DNA from: Phycisphaerales bacterium
Lineage (GTDB): Bacteria; Planctomycetota; Phycisphaerae; Tepidisphaerales; Tepidisphaeraceae
NCBI GenBank assembly: GCA_020847375.1
Contig: JADLCB010000030.1
Location: forward strand, 1-35,345
Length of the DNA stretch: 35,345 bases
Direction of reading: 5' to 3'
The notes under the pieces were generated by a model that searched no databases, was not told where the DNA came from, and was given only the letters and a program-made list of their open reading frames with translations. Positions within the stretch are counted from its first letter, which is position 1. Each line of letters starts with the position of its first letter. Shown one piece after another: positions 8,810 to 16,262 of the stretch. The translations under genes were made by a program, and so were the position numbers.

Positions 8810-10030
8810 TCAGTTCACCTGCAGCTTGATCGTCCGGCCGCTGGCGGTGCGCGTGCGCGATGGTTTGGGTTGTGGTTTTAACGGCGGTATGGGTGGTCGG
8901 CGTGAGATACTGGTCACCGTCTGAGCAAGGAAAAGCAGGATGGCAATTGCGCCAAAAAGGCCAGCCCACTGGCGGACAGGATAGGGCCAGAGGCTGTGGG
9001 TATACCCCACGGCCGCATCGGCAATCAGCCGCAGCGCGACGGATATTTCCAACAGCAGCAGATGGGCGTAAAACCGCGGATGATAAGCCATTTGCACATT
9101 TAAAACAGCGGGAAAAATAATCGGAGCGTGCCCGAAGATCATCGCAAAAACAAAACCCAGCAGAACCGAGTGCAACATGCCATCATACGCCAGCCCAGCC
9201 ATGGGGGCATGATCGATCCAGCCCCAACCCGATCCATGAGAGACCGGAAGCATCAACACATTCAATAGCGCCAGCACACCGCCCAGCGCCAGCCAGAAGT
9301 AACCCGACAGCAGGCACGATGCGACAAAACGGGTCAACCCTTTGCCCCGAATGGTCTGACGCGCCAAGTCGTGAATAACCAGCCAGATTGACATCCCGAT
9401 CATGCCGACGCCGGAAATAGCCCAGCCCAGTCCCGGCCAGACCAACCCGACCAGTAGTCCGAGCAGGTAAGGCCCGACCGCTGCGGCAAATCCAGCATGA
9501 CGCCCACGCAATGGCGCCAGGAAACGACTCAGCTCCAGACGTTCACCGACAATGGTCAGCACTAGAAACGCGATCCACCACTCAACAATCTGCGGAATTG
9601 CCCAGCCTCCCAGCCATAGTGCGTTGCCCACAGCCCATGCCACAGCGCCCAAACCCATCGTGATTGTAAAGAGCGTGAACTGACGGGAGACGACGTTGAT
9701 AAAAACGCCCACCAGCACCAGACTGCCAGCCAGCAGAAGTGCCTGCCCTAGAGCGACGGGCAGGCCGGTGATTAAACTCAGTGCGCCCAGTGCCGCAAAG
9801 ATCGGCGCGCCATACGTCCAGAGGCGTCCCAGCGCGACGGACCGCTCCAGACTGATGAGCGTGCCCAGAAAACCGCCGACCATCAATGCCCCGTGATAGG
9901 AAACCGAACCACTGTTAAAAGTCGGCCACGGCCAGCCCATACGCAGCAAACCACCCCATAAACCAGCGACAAGAACAAAAATGCCCAGAGCCAGAATGGG
10001 AATTCTCCGGGATGGTTTGGATAGGATCAT
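8810..10030 (-). CDS. NnrS-like polytopic membrane protein
   Basis: A 406-residue protein with about ten to twelve hydrophobic segments. Membrane-embedded histidines are seen in SYHGALMVGG (His46), in MLHSVLLGF and in FGHAPIIFP. The pattern recalls the NnrS family of haem- and copper-containing membrane proteins linked to nitric oxide tolerance in denitrifiers, and related uncharacterised proteins; the match is by feel, not by a search. The C-terminus is a basic, proline-rich tail. The start is ATG at 10030; a TATAAT box with TTTCAA 17 bases further upstream is placed so that this gene could have its own promoter, and a terminator-like hairpin separates it from the cupin gene. Its neighbours (DUF2249, DUF59, azurin) support a redox or NO-related role. 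Confidence 0.65.
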   Translation of the reverse strand: MILSKPSRRIPILALGIFVLVAGLWGGLLRMGWPWPTFNSGSVSYHGALMVGGFLGTLISLERSVALGRLWTYGAPIFAALGALSLITGLPVALGQALLLAGSLVLVGVFINVVSRQFTLFTITMGLGAVAWAVGNALWLGGWAIPQIVEWWIAFLVLTIVGERLELSRFLAPLRGRHAGFAAAVGPYLLGLLVGLVWPGLGWAISGVGMIGMSIWLVIHDLARQTIRGKGLTRFVASCLLSGYFWLALGGVLALLNVLMLPVSHGSGWGWIDHAPMAGLAYDGMLHSVLLGFVFAMIFGHAPIIFPAVLNVQMAYHPRFYAHLLLLEISVALRLIADAAVGYTHSLWPYPVRQWAGLFGAIAILLFLAQTVTSISRRPPIPPLKPQPKPSRTRTASGRTIKLQVN

Positions 10031-10062
10031 AGAGTGTAGTATCTGGGGTAAAACCGGTTGTG

Positions 10063-10091
10063 ATTATAAGTCGGGGTTGCTGTTTTTGAAA
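10063..10091 (-). promoter_or_regulatory. Candidate promoter of the NnrS-like gene
   Basis: On the minus strand a perfect TATAAT (10063-10068) is preceded after 17 bases by TTTCAA (10086-10091). It is 33 bases from the ATG at 10030 and lies just downstream of a terminator-like hairpin, the expected place for a separate promoter. A similar TTTCAA plus TATAAT pair precedes the bactofilin gene. Confidence 0.5.
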
Positions 10092-10129
10092 AAGCGTACG
10101 TCGGAACAACCGGATGAGGATAGTGTCGA

Positions 10130-10161
10130 TAAAACACAGCGGCACGAATTAAGCGCCGCTG
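10130..10161 (-). terminator. Probable rho-independent terminator after the cupin gene
   Basis: Perfect 7-base-pair stem CAGCGGC/GCCGCTG (10137-10161) with an 11-base loop, followed on the minus strand by TGTTTTAT. It lies 32 bases past the cupin stop and before the NnrS-like promoter. The T-run is short, so read-through is possible. Confidence 0.5.
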
Positions 10162-10192
10162 CATTGTTGTAGTCAAAATTGACAAGGCTGAT

Positions 10193-10558
10193 TCAACGCC
10201 AAGTGCCGCGCTTGAAATGTTCAGCCAGTTCGCGGTGGTCTTCCTCGGTTGGGGGAGGACTGACCACGACTGCCAGAACGGTCTTGCTGTGGGCACGCAC
10301 GCCGCGGGCTTTACCCGCTTCGGCCATGAGCACCGCGCCCGGGCCGGCGTGTTCAAGTTCTTCACCTTCACCTACGAACCAGGCATCGCCGGAAATAACG
10401 ACCATCGTCAGGTCGGACTTGGGGTGATGCACGGGAATGGCCTGACCTGCTTCCAGGCCGACCACCATCGTTTTGCTGCGCGGGCTTTGCACCAGCGTGG
10501 AACCCTGAAAGCGTTCGGGGGCAAATTTCGCAGCTTTGTTTAGATCAGGAACAATCAT
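10193..10558 (-). CDS. Small cupin-domain protein
   Basis: A 121-residue single-domain cupin beta-barrel. The first cupin motif is represented by VGLEAGQAIPVHHPKSDLTMVVISGDAWF with the metal-ligand-type His-His pair, and the second by AGPGAVLMAEAGKARGVRAHSKT. These proteins often bind a divalent metal and act as sensors, dioxygenases or isomerases; function here is open. The ATG at 10558 is preferred because GGAGA lies at good spacing; longer in-frame starts extend into intergenic sequence. It lies downstream of the DUF2249 gene on the same strand, with a hairpin in the gap. The C-terminal PPPTEEDHRELAEHF looks like a short helical tail. Confidence 0.8.
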   Translation of the reverse strand: MIVPDLNKAAKFAPERFQGSTLVQSPRSKTMVVGLEAGQAIPVHHPKSDLTMVVISGDAWFVGEGEELEHAGPGAVLMAEAGKARGVRAHSKTVLAVVVSPPPTEEDHRELAEHFKRGTWR

Positions 10559-10576
10559 CCGATTTCTCCAAAAGAA

Positions 10577-10593
10577 CCAGCCGCTGCGGCCGG
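10577..10593 (-). other. Short GC-rich hairpin between DUF2249 and cupin genes
   Basis: CCAGCCGCTGCGGCCGG folds with a GCCG/CGGC stem, one A-C mismatch and a CC/GG closing pair around a CTG loop. On the minus strand TTCTTTTGG and then the cupin ribosome-binding site follow. It may be an attenuator or processing site. Confidence 0.3.
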
Positions 10594-10624
10594 TCGGATT
10601 GACAATCAAATCAATAAAACGGGC

Positions 10625-10864
10625 TTAGGCGGTCTTGCCGATGCGCACACGCCAGGTGGTCGGACCCTGCTCGAGGTATTCCCAGGAAAACTGTCCTTGA
10701 TGCTCCGCCGCGAACTGATAATAAAGTGGCTTGGGGTCATGGTCGTTGACCAGCTCAAAGGCCTGACCAGCCGTCAGCGCGTTGTAGGTCTGAAAAATGG
10801 TGCTATGACGGTGCATGGGGGGCATGGTGCGAACGTCAATCGTCGAAGTAACTTCCAGTGCCAT
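10625..10864 (-). CDS. DUF2249 domain protein
   Basis: A 79-residue protein that is essentially one DUF2249 domain: STIDVRTMPPMHRHSTIF at the start, then FELVNDHDPKPLYYQF and the terminal WEYLEQGPTTWRVRIGK. The family is uncharacterised but is repeatedly found near NO, nitrite and anaerobic-respiration genes and near DUF59/SufT proteins. The fold is TusA/SirA-like, yet the TusA catalytic Cys is not present here. The ATG at 10864 is chosen because AAAGGAG is eight bases upstream; an upstream ATG would add six residues and overlap that site. It sits between the A-type/DUF59 fusion and the cupin. Confidence 0.85.
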   Translation of the reverse strand: MALEVTSTIDVRTMPPMHRHSTIFQTYNALTAGQAFELVNDHDPKPLYYQFAAEHQGQFSWEYLEQGPTTWRVRIGKTA

Positions 10865-10886
10865 GATGATGGCTCCTTTCAAAATT

Positions 10887-10915
10887 GCGGCTTGAAATAG
10901 ATTCTGGCCAGCCGC
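10887..10915 (-). other. Hairpin between the A-type/DUF59 and DUF2249 genes
   Basis: GCGGCT and AGCCGC pair over a 17-base loop. On the minus strand AATTTTG follows and then the DUF2249 ribosome-binding site. It could be a weak attenuator; the stem is only six base pairs. Confidence 0.3.
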
Positions 10916-10939
10916 AGTGACCTTGATGCAAAGAGCTGA

Positions 10940-11578
10940 TCACCTTGACCAGCCTAATTGTTCTTTCCCCGCATCGCTCATCATCTCGGAGGTCCATTTG
11001 GGTTCCCAGACGATGGTAATATCAATGGCGTCAACGCCAGGGCACATTTCGCGCACACGCTGGTTGATCTCCCCGCGAATATGCTCGCTCAGCGGACAAG
11101 CCGGTGTGGTCATGGTGATACGCAGTTTGACGTTGCGTTCTTCAACCTCCAGACCATAGACCAGACCCAGATCAACAATATTGACACCCACTTCGGGGTC
11201 ATCAACGTGATATAAAGCGCCATAGACCTGATGCTTGGTGGGCAGTTCCGCGTCCTTGTCGTACTCGCCGTGCGTGACGTGCTTTTCATCGGGCACTTTG
11301 AAGGTGAATCCCGCTCCGTATGCGGCGTTACGCTGAAAATCGATCACAGCTTCGCCCAGAACGGGCACATCTTCAGGGGCGCAAACGATGGTGATACCTT
11401 CAGAGCTGAAGGTCACATCGTCATCATTGGCGTCTTCGGTCAGATCCAACGAAAATTGCCGTTGCGAACCATGACCCTTGACTCCGACGCGCAACCGCGA
11501 GGTCTGCAGATCCAATCCCTGATCTTTGGTGATCGAGCGGATTTCCTCGGCTGCTTCTGGTTTCAGTGTGATTGGCAT
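10940..11578 (-). CDS. Degenerate A-type Fe-S carrier fused to a SufT/MIP18 (DUF59) domain
   Basis: A 212-residue two-domain protein. Residues 1-97 look like an IscA/SufA/HesB carrier (LRVGVKGHGS, FSLDL, GITIVCAPEDVPVLGEAVIDF, GAGFTFKVPD), but the three ligand cysteines are absent: Ser is near the first Cys position and the C-terminal CxC is missing. Cys66 is at a non-standard site. Residues 115-212 are a MIP18/SufT domain: VYGALYHVDDPEVGVNIVDLGLVYG, the conserved Cys161 in TTPACPLSEHI, and VWEPKWTSEMMSDAGKEQLGW. SufT-type proteins assist maturation of Fe-S proteins. The dead carrier half may bind a partner rather than a cluster. The start is ATG at 11578. It sits between azurin and DUF2249 genes, suggesting maturation of a redox enzyme encoded elsewhere. 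Confidence 0.85.
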   Translation of the reverse strand: MPITLKPEAAEEIRSITKDQGLDLQTSRLRVGVKGHGSQRQFSLDLTEDANDDDVTFSSEGITIVCAPEDVPVLGEAVIDFQRNAAYGAGFTFKVPDEKHVTHGEYDKDAELPTKHQVYGALYHVDDPEVGVNIVDLGLVYGLEVEERNVKLRITMTTPACPLSEHIRGEINQRVREMCPGVDAIDITIVWEPKWTSEMMSDAGKEQLGWSR

Positions 11579-11761
11579 AAGATTAATCTCTCTGGCAAAT
11601 CAGTACGACGGCAATTGAGTCTATATCTCAGCAGTGCGATTAGAGGCAGACAAGCACGACTGCCATTGTGCAGCTCGTATCAATAAATCCAAGGCTGTAC
11701 GAGCAAATAGAACAAAGACTTAGGGTTGCAGTTCCGATTCGATTAATTCGCTTTGGCTATC

Positions 11762-11787
11762 GCGGAGCCGTCAGAATCAGGCTCCGC
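11762..11787 (-). terminator. Strong hairpin downstream of the azurin gene
   Basis: GCGGAGCC and GGCTCCGC form a perfect 8-base-pair stem with a 10-base loop, 18 bases after the azurin stop. On the minus strand no T-run follows, so it may stabilise the azurin mRNA end or act as a weak or rho-assisted stop rather than an intrinsic terminator. Confidence 0.4.
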
Positions 11788-11804
11788 CCGAACCAGCAGC
11801 AGGT

Positions 11805-12350
11805 TTATTTAACCTTCATCGTACCGTGCATGGTAATAAAGTGGCCGGGGAAGGTGCAGACAAAGCTGTGATTGCCTGTCTCGCTGGGCGCGGTGAACTC
11901 CACGCTGACTTCCTCACCCGGGCCAGCCATTTTGGTGTGTGCCAGCACATCGCCACGCATGGATTCGGGCACGTAATCATCTTCAAAATTGCCCCCCTGG
12001 ACAGCTTCGTTGGCAAATTTCTTGTAGTCGATCCCCTGGTTCAGAACCACGACATTGTGCGACATGGCTTCTTTAGGCATTTTGCCGATATTTTTCAGAT
12101 CGATGCGGACTTTTTCGCCCGGATGTACCGTGAACGACTTGAGGTCATATTGCATTTGATCGTCGCCGGTGATGTGTACCGTGGCAACTCCGTTTTCACG
12201 GACAACCGGATCGTTGGCACTGGCTTTTTCTGCCGCTGCCGAAGTTGCCGATGTGCTCGGGCTGGAGGAGTTATCGCAACCGCTGACCAAAGCCAAACCG
12301 CCTGCCAAAGCTGCTACACAGACCGAAGTCATGATTAAATGCCGCATCAT
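11805..12350 (-). CDS. Azurin-like blue copper lipoprotein
   Basis: A 181-residue exported cupredoxin. The signal peptide ends in the lipobox LVSGC (lipidated Cys25), then a Ser/Thr/Ala linker leads to an azurin domain. The copper ligands are all present: His98 in MSHNVVVL, Cys165 and His170 in CTFPGHFITMHGTM, and axial Met174. The paired cysteines that form the disulphide of classical azurin are absent. The protein should be anchored to a membrane and shuttle electrons in the periplasm, for example to a nitrite reductase or oxidase, none of which is in the window. AGGAG is seven bases before the ATG at 12350; a second ATG at 12347 is equally possible. It heads a same-strand group with A-type/DUF59, DUF2249 and cupin genes. 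Confidence 0.93.
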   Translation of the reverse strand: MMRHLIMTSVCVAALAGGLALVSGCDNSSSPSTSATSAAAEKASANDPVVRENGVATVHITGDDQMQYDLKSFTVHPGEKVRIDLKNIGKMPKEAMSHNVVVLNQGIDYKKFANEAVQGGNFEDDYVPESMRGDVLAHTKMAGPGEEVSVEFTAPSETGNHSFVCTFPGHFITMHGTMKVK

Positions 12351-12387
12351 CGAGATTCTCCTGACTATAATAAGTGATTCAACAATT

Positions 12388-12434
12388 ACGCCTAGCACGT
12401 TTATATTCTGGATAGACGCATCCAAAATAGGCGT
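12388..12434 (-). promoter_or_regulatory. Inverted repeats around a candidate azurin promoter
   Basis: ACGCCTA (12388-12394) and TAGGCGT (12428-12434) are exact inverted repeats. Inside them lie a second palindrome, TGGAT/ATCCA (12409-12424), and a TATAAA-like -10 on the minus strand (12400-12405), about 50 bases before the azurin ATG. A near direct repeat, CCTAGCACG at 12391 and CCTAGGCACG at 12446, adds to the structure. This looks like an operator region, but no known motif was matched. Confidence 0.4.
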
Positions 12435-12693
12435 TATTTGCTATCCTAGGCACGGTAAGGCTGAATTTCTTCTGCGTTCCAATTTTTTTCGCTACCGATT
12501 TGGGCTGCCGTGTCACTAACGCGCCTGTCCGTGTAAAACAGCAGATATCCGATGAAAACGATCGAGAAAATCCACGAATTGTCAGAACACTTGGAAATGC
12601 TTCGTGATTTACGATAGATGCGACGTTTTGCCGCAGGCGATCGGTGGCAGATGGCCAGGCCACGTGATGCGCAGAGGAATAAAGTGAGAACTT
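12435..12693. other. Intergenic region between azurin and amidohydrolase genes
   Basis: Together with the repeats beside it this is the longest gene-free stretch (343 bases from 12351). It should hold the divergent promoters of both genes. A frame at 12552-12617 on the plus strand encodes 21 residues, MKTIEKIHELSEHLEMLRDLR, amphipathic and protein-like, but without a Shine-Dalgarno site and with an in-frame stop shortly before it. No RNA gene or transposon was recognised. Confidence 0.4.
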
Positions 12694-13695
12694 ATGGAGC
12701 TGTTTTCCCGCATTGATGCTCATGTTCATTTCCCCGCTGATACATCACAGGCACAGCAGATCGTGCGCGATGCGCGGTTGAAGGTGGTCAATGTCTGTGT
12801 GGATGATCAGGAACTGGGTGGCGTTGCCGCTCAGCGTCAGTGGTATCGCGCCCTGGCGATTACTCAACCGGAGTTGTTCGCCTGGATCACCAGTTTTGAT
12901 CTGTGCGGTTTTCCCAGCCCCCAATGGAAACAGCGCGTACTGGAGCAGTTGCGGGAGGATTTCACCGGCGAAGGAGCAGCCGTCGGGTGCAAAGTGTGGA
13001 AAAACATCGGCATGGAGTTGCGCGATCCTGCCACGAACCAATGGGTTTTTATCGATGATGCTCGCTTCGATCCTGTTTTTTCTTTCCTGCAGCAGCAGCG
13101 CAAAGCGGTCCTGATGCACATCGGCGAACCGCTGGCTTGCTGGCAGGAGCTTGATCCAGCCAGTCCGCATTACGGATACTACAGCACCCAACCCCAGTGG
13201 CATTGGTACGGGCGCAATGATGTGCCCAGCCACGCCCGCCTGATCGCCTCACGCGATGCCATTGCTCAGCGTTACCCTCACCTGGCGGTCGTCGGGGCGC
13301 ACTATGGCAGCCTTGAATCTGATCTGGCTGAGATTGCTGCGCGCTTTGAGCGTTACCCTAATTTTTTTGTCGATACCTCCGGACGGCTGGTTGATATGGC
13401 ATTGCAGGCGGGGCGCGATCGACAAAAGGTGCGTGATTTTTTTCTACGTTACAGCGATCGGCTGATCTGGGGAACCGATCCGGTTTGCCTTTGCCCGCTG
13501 AGTCAGATGGACGAACAAACGCGCCAGGCGCGCCAGAGCCAGGCGCAAAGATTATGGGCCAAGGAATGGCGGTTTTTCGCAACGAATGATGAGTTGAATT
13601 TCAACGGTGCGAAGATTTGCGGGTTGGCACTGCCTGAAACAGTGTTGAAGAAATTGTTCGTGGATAACGCCCGTCGTATTTACGTCGGTGTGTAG
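12694..13695 (+). CDS. Amidohydrolase-family (amidohydrolase 2) metal-dependent hydrolase
   Basis: A 333-residue TIM-barrel hydrolase. The metal-binding DAHVHF (His10, His12) is at the N-terminus, MHIGEP supplies a further His, GAHYGS the next, and LIWGTDPV the conserved Asp at the end of the barrel. These are the ligand positions of the amidohydrolase_2 group, which includes decarboxylases and lactonases. The substrate is not clear; the tryptophan-rich PQWHWYGRNDVP loop is distinctive and may line the active site. The start is ATG at 12694, directly before the HxH strand, with a weak GTGAGA upstream. It is followed by a terminator-like hairpin, so it appears to be a single-gene transcript. 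Confidence 0.85.
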   Translation: MELFSRIDAHVHFPADTSQAQQIVRDARLKVVNVCVDDQELGGVAAQRQWYRALAITQPELFAWITSFDLCGFPSPQWKQRVLEQLREDFTGEGAAVGCKVWKNIGMELRDPATNQWVFIDDARFDPVFSFLQQQRKAVLMHIGEPLACWQELDPASPHYGYYSTQPQWHWYGRNDVPSHARLIASRDAIAQRYPHLAVVGAHYGSLESDLAEIAARFERYPNFFVDTSGRLVDMALQAGRDRQKVRDFFLRYSDRLIWGTDPVCLCPLSQMDEQTRQARQSQAQRLWAKEWRFFATNDELNFNGAKICGLALPETVLKKLFVDNARRIYVGV

Positions 13696-13749
13696 ATTGC
13701 GCTGATTGACGACAGGGATGTTAGCATTACGGGTGACGCTGACTTTTAT

Positions 13750-13772
13750 GCGGGCCGGGCTGCCTGTTTTTT
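13750..13772 (+). terminator. Probable rho-independent terminator after the amidohydrolase gene
   Basis: GCGGGC can pair with GCCTGT through a six-base stem that includes wobble pairs, around CGGGCT, directly followed by six T residues (13767-13772). It is 55 bases past the amidohydrolase stop and just before a TATACT -10 box. Confidence 0.5.
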
Positions 13773-13783
13773 ATGCAGTGGCC

Positions 13784-13789
13784 TATACT
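13784..13789 (+). promoter_or_regulatory. Candidate -10 box (TATACT) for the aminopeptidase gene
   Basis: TATACT lies just past the terminator-like hairpin and about 95 bases before the ATG at 13885. No clear -35 hexamer is seen at normal spacing, so only position and the -10 match support it. Confidence 0.35.
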
Positions 13790-13884
13790 AAACTGATGCA
13801 CGGTTGTTACAGACCGTCGTGTTTTGGTCAGTTGGCACTTGCGCTGATGACTGCTTTTTACAGTTGAATTACAGGGAAATTTGT

Positions 13885-15495
13885 ATGCTCGAAACAAGCA
13901 CCAGAATTAAGATCGATATCAGTTCCAGCCTCCCGCGCAACCTCGATGCTGTTGCGGTGCTGATTCACAAACAAACGCCTGCCAACGCTTTTACCTCCAG
14001 TCCGTTAAGCCAGCCGATTCAATCGACAATCAACCGGATCATCACGACCAAAATCAACACCGGCAAAAGTGACATGCTGACGATGCAGGCGCTGGATCAG
14101 GTCAAAGGTGAGCCGGCGCGACTGATTGTGATCGGGCATGGCAATCCTGCGAAATTCTCTGCCGCGTGCCTGCGCGAATCAGCAGCCACGCTGGCGCGTG
14201 AGGTGAATAAGCAGAAGTTCAAACAAGTGGCGCTGGTCATCCCCGATCTGCCGGACCTGTTGCCCGGTTCACCCGATACCGATTCACTTGAACCGGCGCT
14301 GCCATCAGCGCTTGGGGCGCTGGCCGAGGGACTGGAGCTGGGTTCGTTTGATTTTGCCCTGTATCGCGGCAGTGCCAGCTCCAACGGCAACAGCGGTCGC
14401 GCGCCAGCCAGCAAATCAGTAACACAGTTCACCTTGGTTTATGAAAAACCGGGTAGCGCCGCCAAACTGGCCGTGCAGCGCGGACAGATCATCGGTAAGG
14501 GGCAGAACATTGCCCGCACGATTGCGTTTCGCCCCGGTAATGACATCAATCCACCCGCTTTGGCGCAGGTGGCGCAGGAGCTGGGGCGCGAAGTTGGGTT
14601 GAAAGTGCGCGTGCTGGATGAAAAACAGATGCAGAAACTGGGGATGGGTGGAATTGTGGCCGTTGGTTCGGGCAGCCGTAACACGCCACCGCGGATGATC
14701 GTGTTGGAATGGCCGGGCAAAACAGGTTCAAGCAGCAAAGGGAAAAAAGCCGGCCGGCAACCAGCACCGCTGCTGGTGGTTGGCAAGGCGATTACGTTTG
14801 ATACCGGCGGAATTTCCATCAAACCAGCCGCCAATATGCAGCGGATGATTTTCGATAAGTGCGGCGGAATGGCCGTGCTGGGGCTGATGTATGTTGCAGC
14901 CCAATTAAAACTGCCGCAGCGGATCGTGGGTATTCTCGCCTCGGCGGAAAATCATATTTCTCAAACAGCCTATCGGCCGGGGGATATTCTGCGCTTTGTA
15001 AATGGAGTGACAGCGGAAATTACCAATACCGACGCCGAGGGGCGACTGGTTCTGGCTGATGCGCTGGCGTGGGGTTGTCAGACTTATCAGCCATCGGCGG
15101 TGGTTGATCTGGCGACGCTGACAGGCGGCGTGGTCGTTGCCCTGGGCAAGAGTATTGCTGGTGTCATGACGATGGATGATGGTTTGATGAAGCAGATGCA
15201 ACAGGCTGCGGATCGGGCGGATGAAAAAATCTGGCGCCTGCCGCTGAACGAGGATATGAAGGGAATGATGAAAAGCGACATGGGGGCAGATATCGTCAAT
15301 TCCGCAGGTCGTGAAGCCCATCCGTTGCAGGGGGCGGTGTTTCTGAGCTACTTTGTGCCCCAGGGGGTTCCGTGGCTGCACATGGATATCGCCGGTGTCG
15401 CCGACACGGAAAAACAGACCTCGCTGTATGTCAAAGGGGCTACTGGCTGGGGCGTGCGGACGCTGGTCCAGTGGGTCAGCAATCGGGGCAGATAA
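13885..15495 (+). CDS. pepA: Leucyl aminopeptidase, M17 family
   Basis: A 536-residue cytosolic dizinc/manganese aminopeptidase that removes N-terminal residues from peptides. The N-terminal macro-like domain covers about 1-185. The catalytic domain has the expected metal and catalytic residues: Lys301 and Asp306 in VGKAITFDTGG, Lys313 in SIKP, Asp324 in FDKCGG, and Asp383, Glu385 and Arg387 in NTDAEGRLVL. The terminal block WLHMDIAGVA and GATGWGVRTL is intact. E. coli PepA is about 503 residues, so this copy is slightly longer, mostly at the N-terminus and in a Gly/Ser/Lys-rich insertion before VVGKAITF. The ATG at 13885 follows AGGGAAA; an in-frame TTG at 13804 has no support. E. coli PepA also binds DNA; whether this one does cannot be told. 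Confidence 0.95.
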   Translation: MLETSTRIKIDISSSLPRNLDAVAVLIHKQTPANAFTSSPLSQPIQSTINRIITTKINTGKSDMLTMQALDQVKGEPARLIVIGHGNPAKFSAACLRESAATLAREVNKQKFKQVALVIPDLPDLLPGSPDTDSLEPALPSALGALAEGLELGSFDFALYRGSASSNGNSGRAPASKSVTQFTLVYEKPGSAAKLAVQRGQIIGKGQNIARTIAFRPGNDINPPALAQVAQELGREVGLKVRVLDEKQMQKLGMGGIVAVGSGSRNTPPRMIVLEWPGKTGSSSKGKKAGRQPAPLLVVGKAITFDTGGISIKPAANMQRMIFDKCGGMAVLGLMYVAAQLKLPQRIVGILASAENHISQTAYRPGDILRFVNGVTAEITNTDAEGRLVLADALAWGCQTYQPSAVVDLATLTGGVVVALGKSIAGVMTMDDGLMKQMQQAADRADEKIWRLPLNEDMKGMMKSDMGADIVNSAGREAHPLQGAVFLSYFVPQGVPWLHMDIAGVADTEKQTSLYVKGATGWGVRTLVQWVSNRGR

Positions 15496-15554
15496 AAAAT
15501 TACGCGCCGAAAGTTTTGATCTTTGGGTGAATCAACCATAACTTCATCACGAAG

Positions 15555-16142
15555 ATGGTTCCCTACCTGCTGCAAGTTTCGGCCAGCAATGACACCACGC
15601 AGTGGATTGTGATGGGGGCGGCCGTTTTTGGACTGGCGTATATTCTGCTGCGCCCGCGTTTTGGTCGGCGCAAGGATCCGCTGGAAAACTCGGCCCCGCG
15701 CTTTTCCCTGGCGCAGCAACGTTCGCTGGAACGCGACATGAATAACGTGGTGGTGGAGCTGGCGGAGATGGCCCGACAGATTACCGGCCAGCTCGATACG
15801 CGCGCTGCCCGACTGGAGGCGTTGCTTACCGAGGCGGATGAAAAAATTCGTCGTCTGGAGCAGGTGTCCGGGGGTAAAACGGATGAATCTTCGCTGAGTC
15901 GATCAACCGGGTTATCCGATGCCGATGCACCCGCTTCTCTTGGGGAAAAAAAATCGAATTCGGCAGCGGTTTCACCCGACCGTACTGCCGACACGATCGC
16001 GCAGCGTCATGCGCAAATCTATGCCCTGGCTGACCAGGGGTTGGATGCGCGCAGCATTGCCCACAAACTGGAGCGACCCGACGGGGAAATCGAGCTGATC
16101 CTTGCCCTGCGCAAGCCTTCTCAAAACGGCCAGACCGGTTGA
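15555..16142 (+). CDS. Membrane-anchored coiled-coil protein with HTH-like C-terminus
   Basis: A 195-residue protein of no firmly assigned function. An N-terminal membrane segment (about residues 15-34, WIVMGAAVFGLAYILL) is followed by basic residues, so the bulk is probably cytoplasmic. Residues 50-105 are a helical, heptad-like region (LERDMNNVVVELAEMARQ onward). A polar linker follows, then RHAQIYALADQGLDARSIAHKLERPDGEIELILALR, which looks like a helix-turn-helix of the kind found at the end of DUF2802/DUF6115-type proteins. Those families are small, membrane-anchored and often near motility or PilZ genes. Here a PilZ gene follows 120 bases downstream on the same strand, which fits. The start is ATG at 15555. 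Confidence 0.7.
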   Translation: MVPYLLQVSASNDTTQWIVMGAAVFGLAYILLRPRFGRRKDPLENSAPRFSLAQQRSLERDMNNVVVELAEMARQITGQLDTRAARLEALLTEADEKIRRLEQVSGGKTDESSLSRSTGLSDADAPASLGEKKSNSAAVSPDRTADTIAQRHAQIYALADQGLDARSIAHKLERPDGEIELILALRKPSQNGQTG

Positions 16143-16262
16143 TGCAGCGGCACCCATAACCCGCGGCGGCAGGATGGGATCACTGTTTTGCAGGTTATCA
16201 GACGATTGTTTTTCCACCCGCCAACATAACTCCATCAATCAGTTGACCGATGAAACAACTGA

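Noticed and set aside
10599..10614. FNR/NNR-like box TTGA...TCAA upstream of the cupin gene
   Set aside because: The spacing is eight bases rather than six and the inner bases do not fit, so it is not a credible site.
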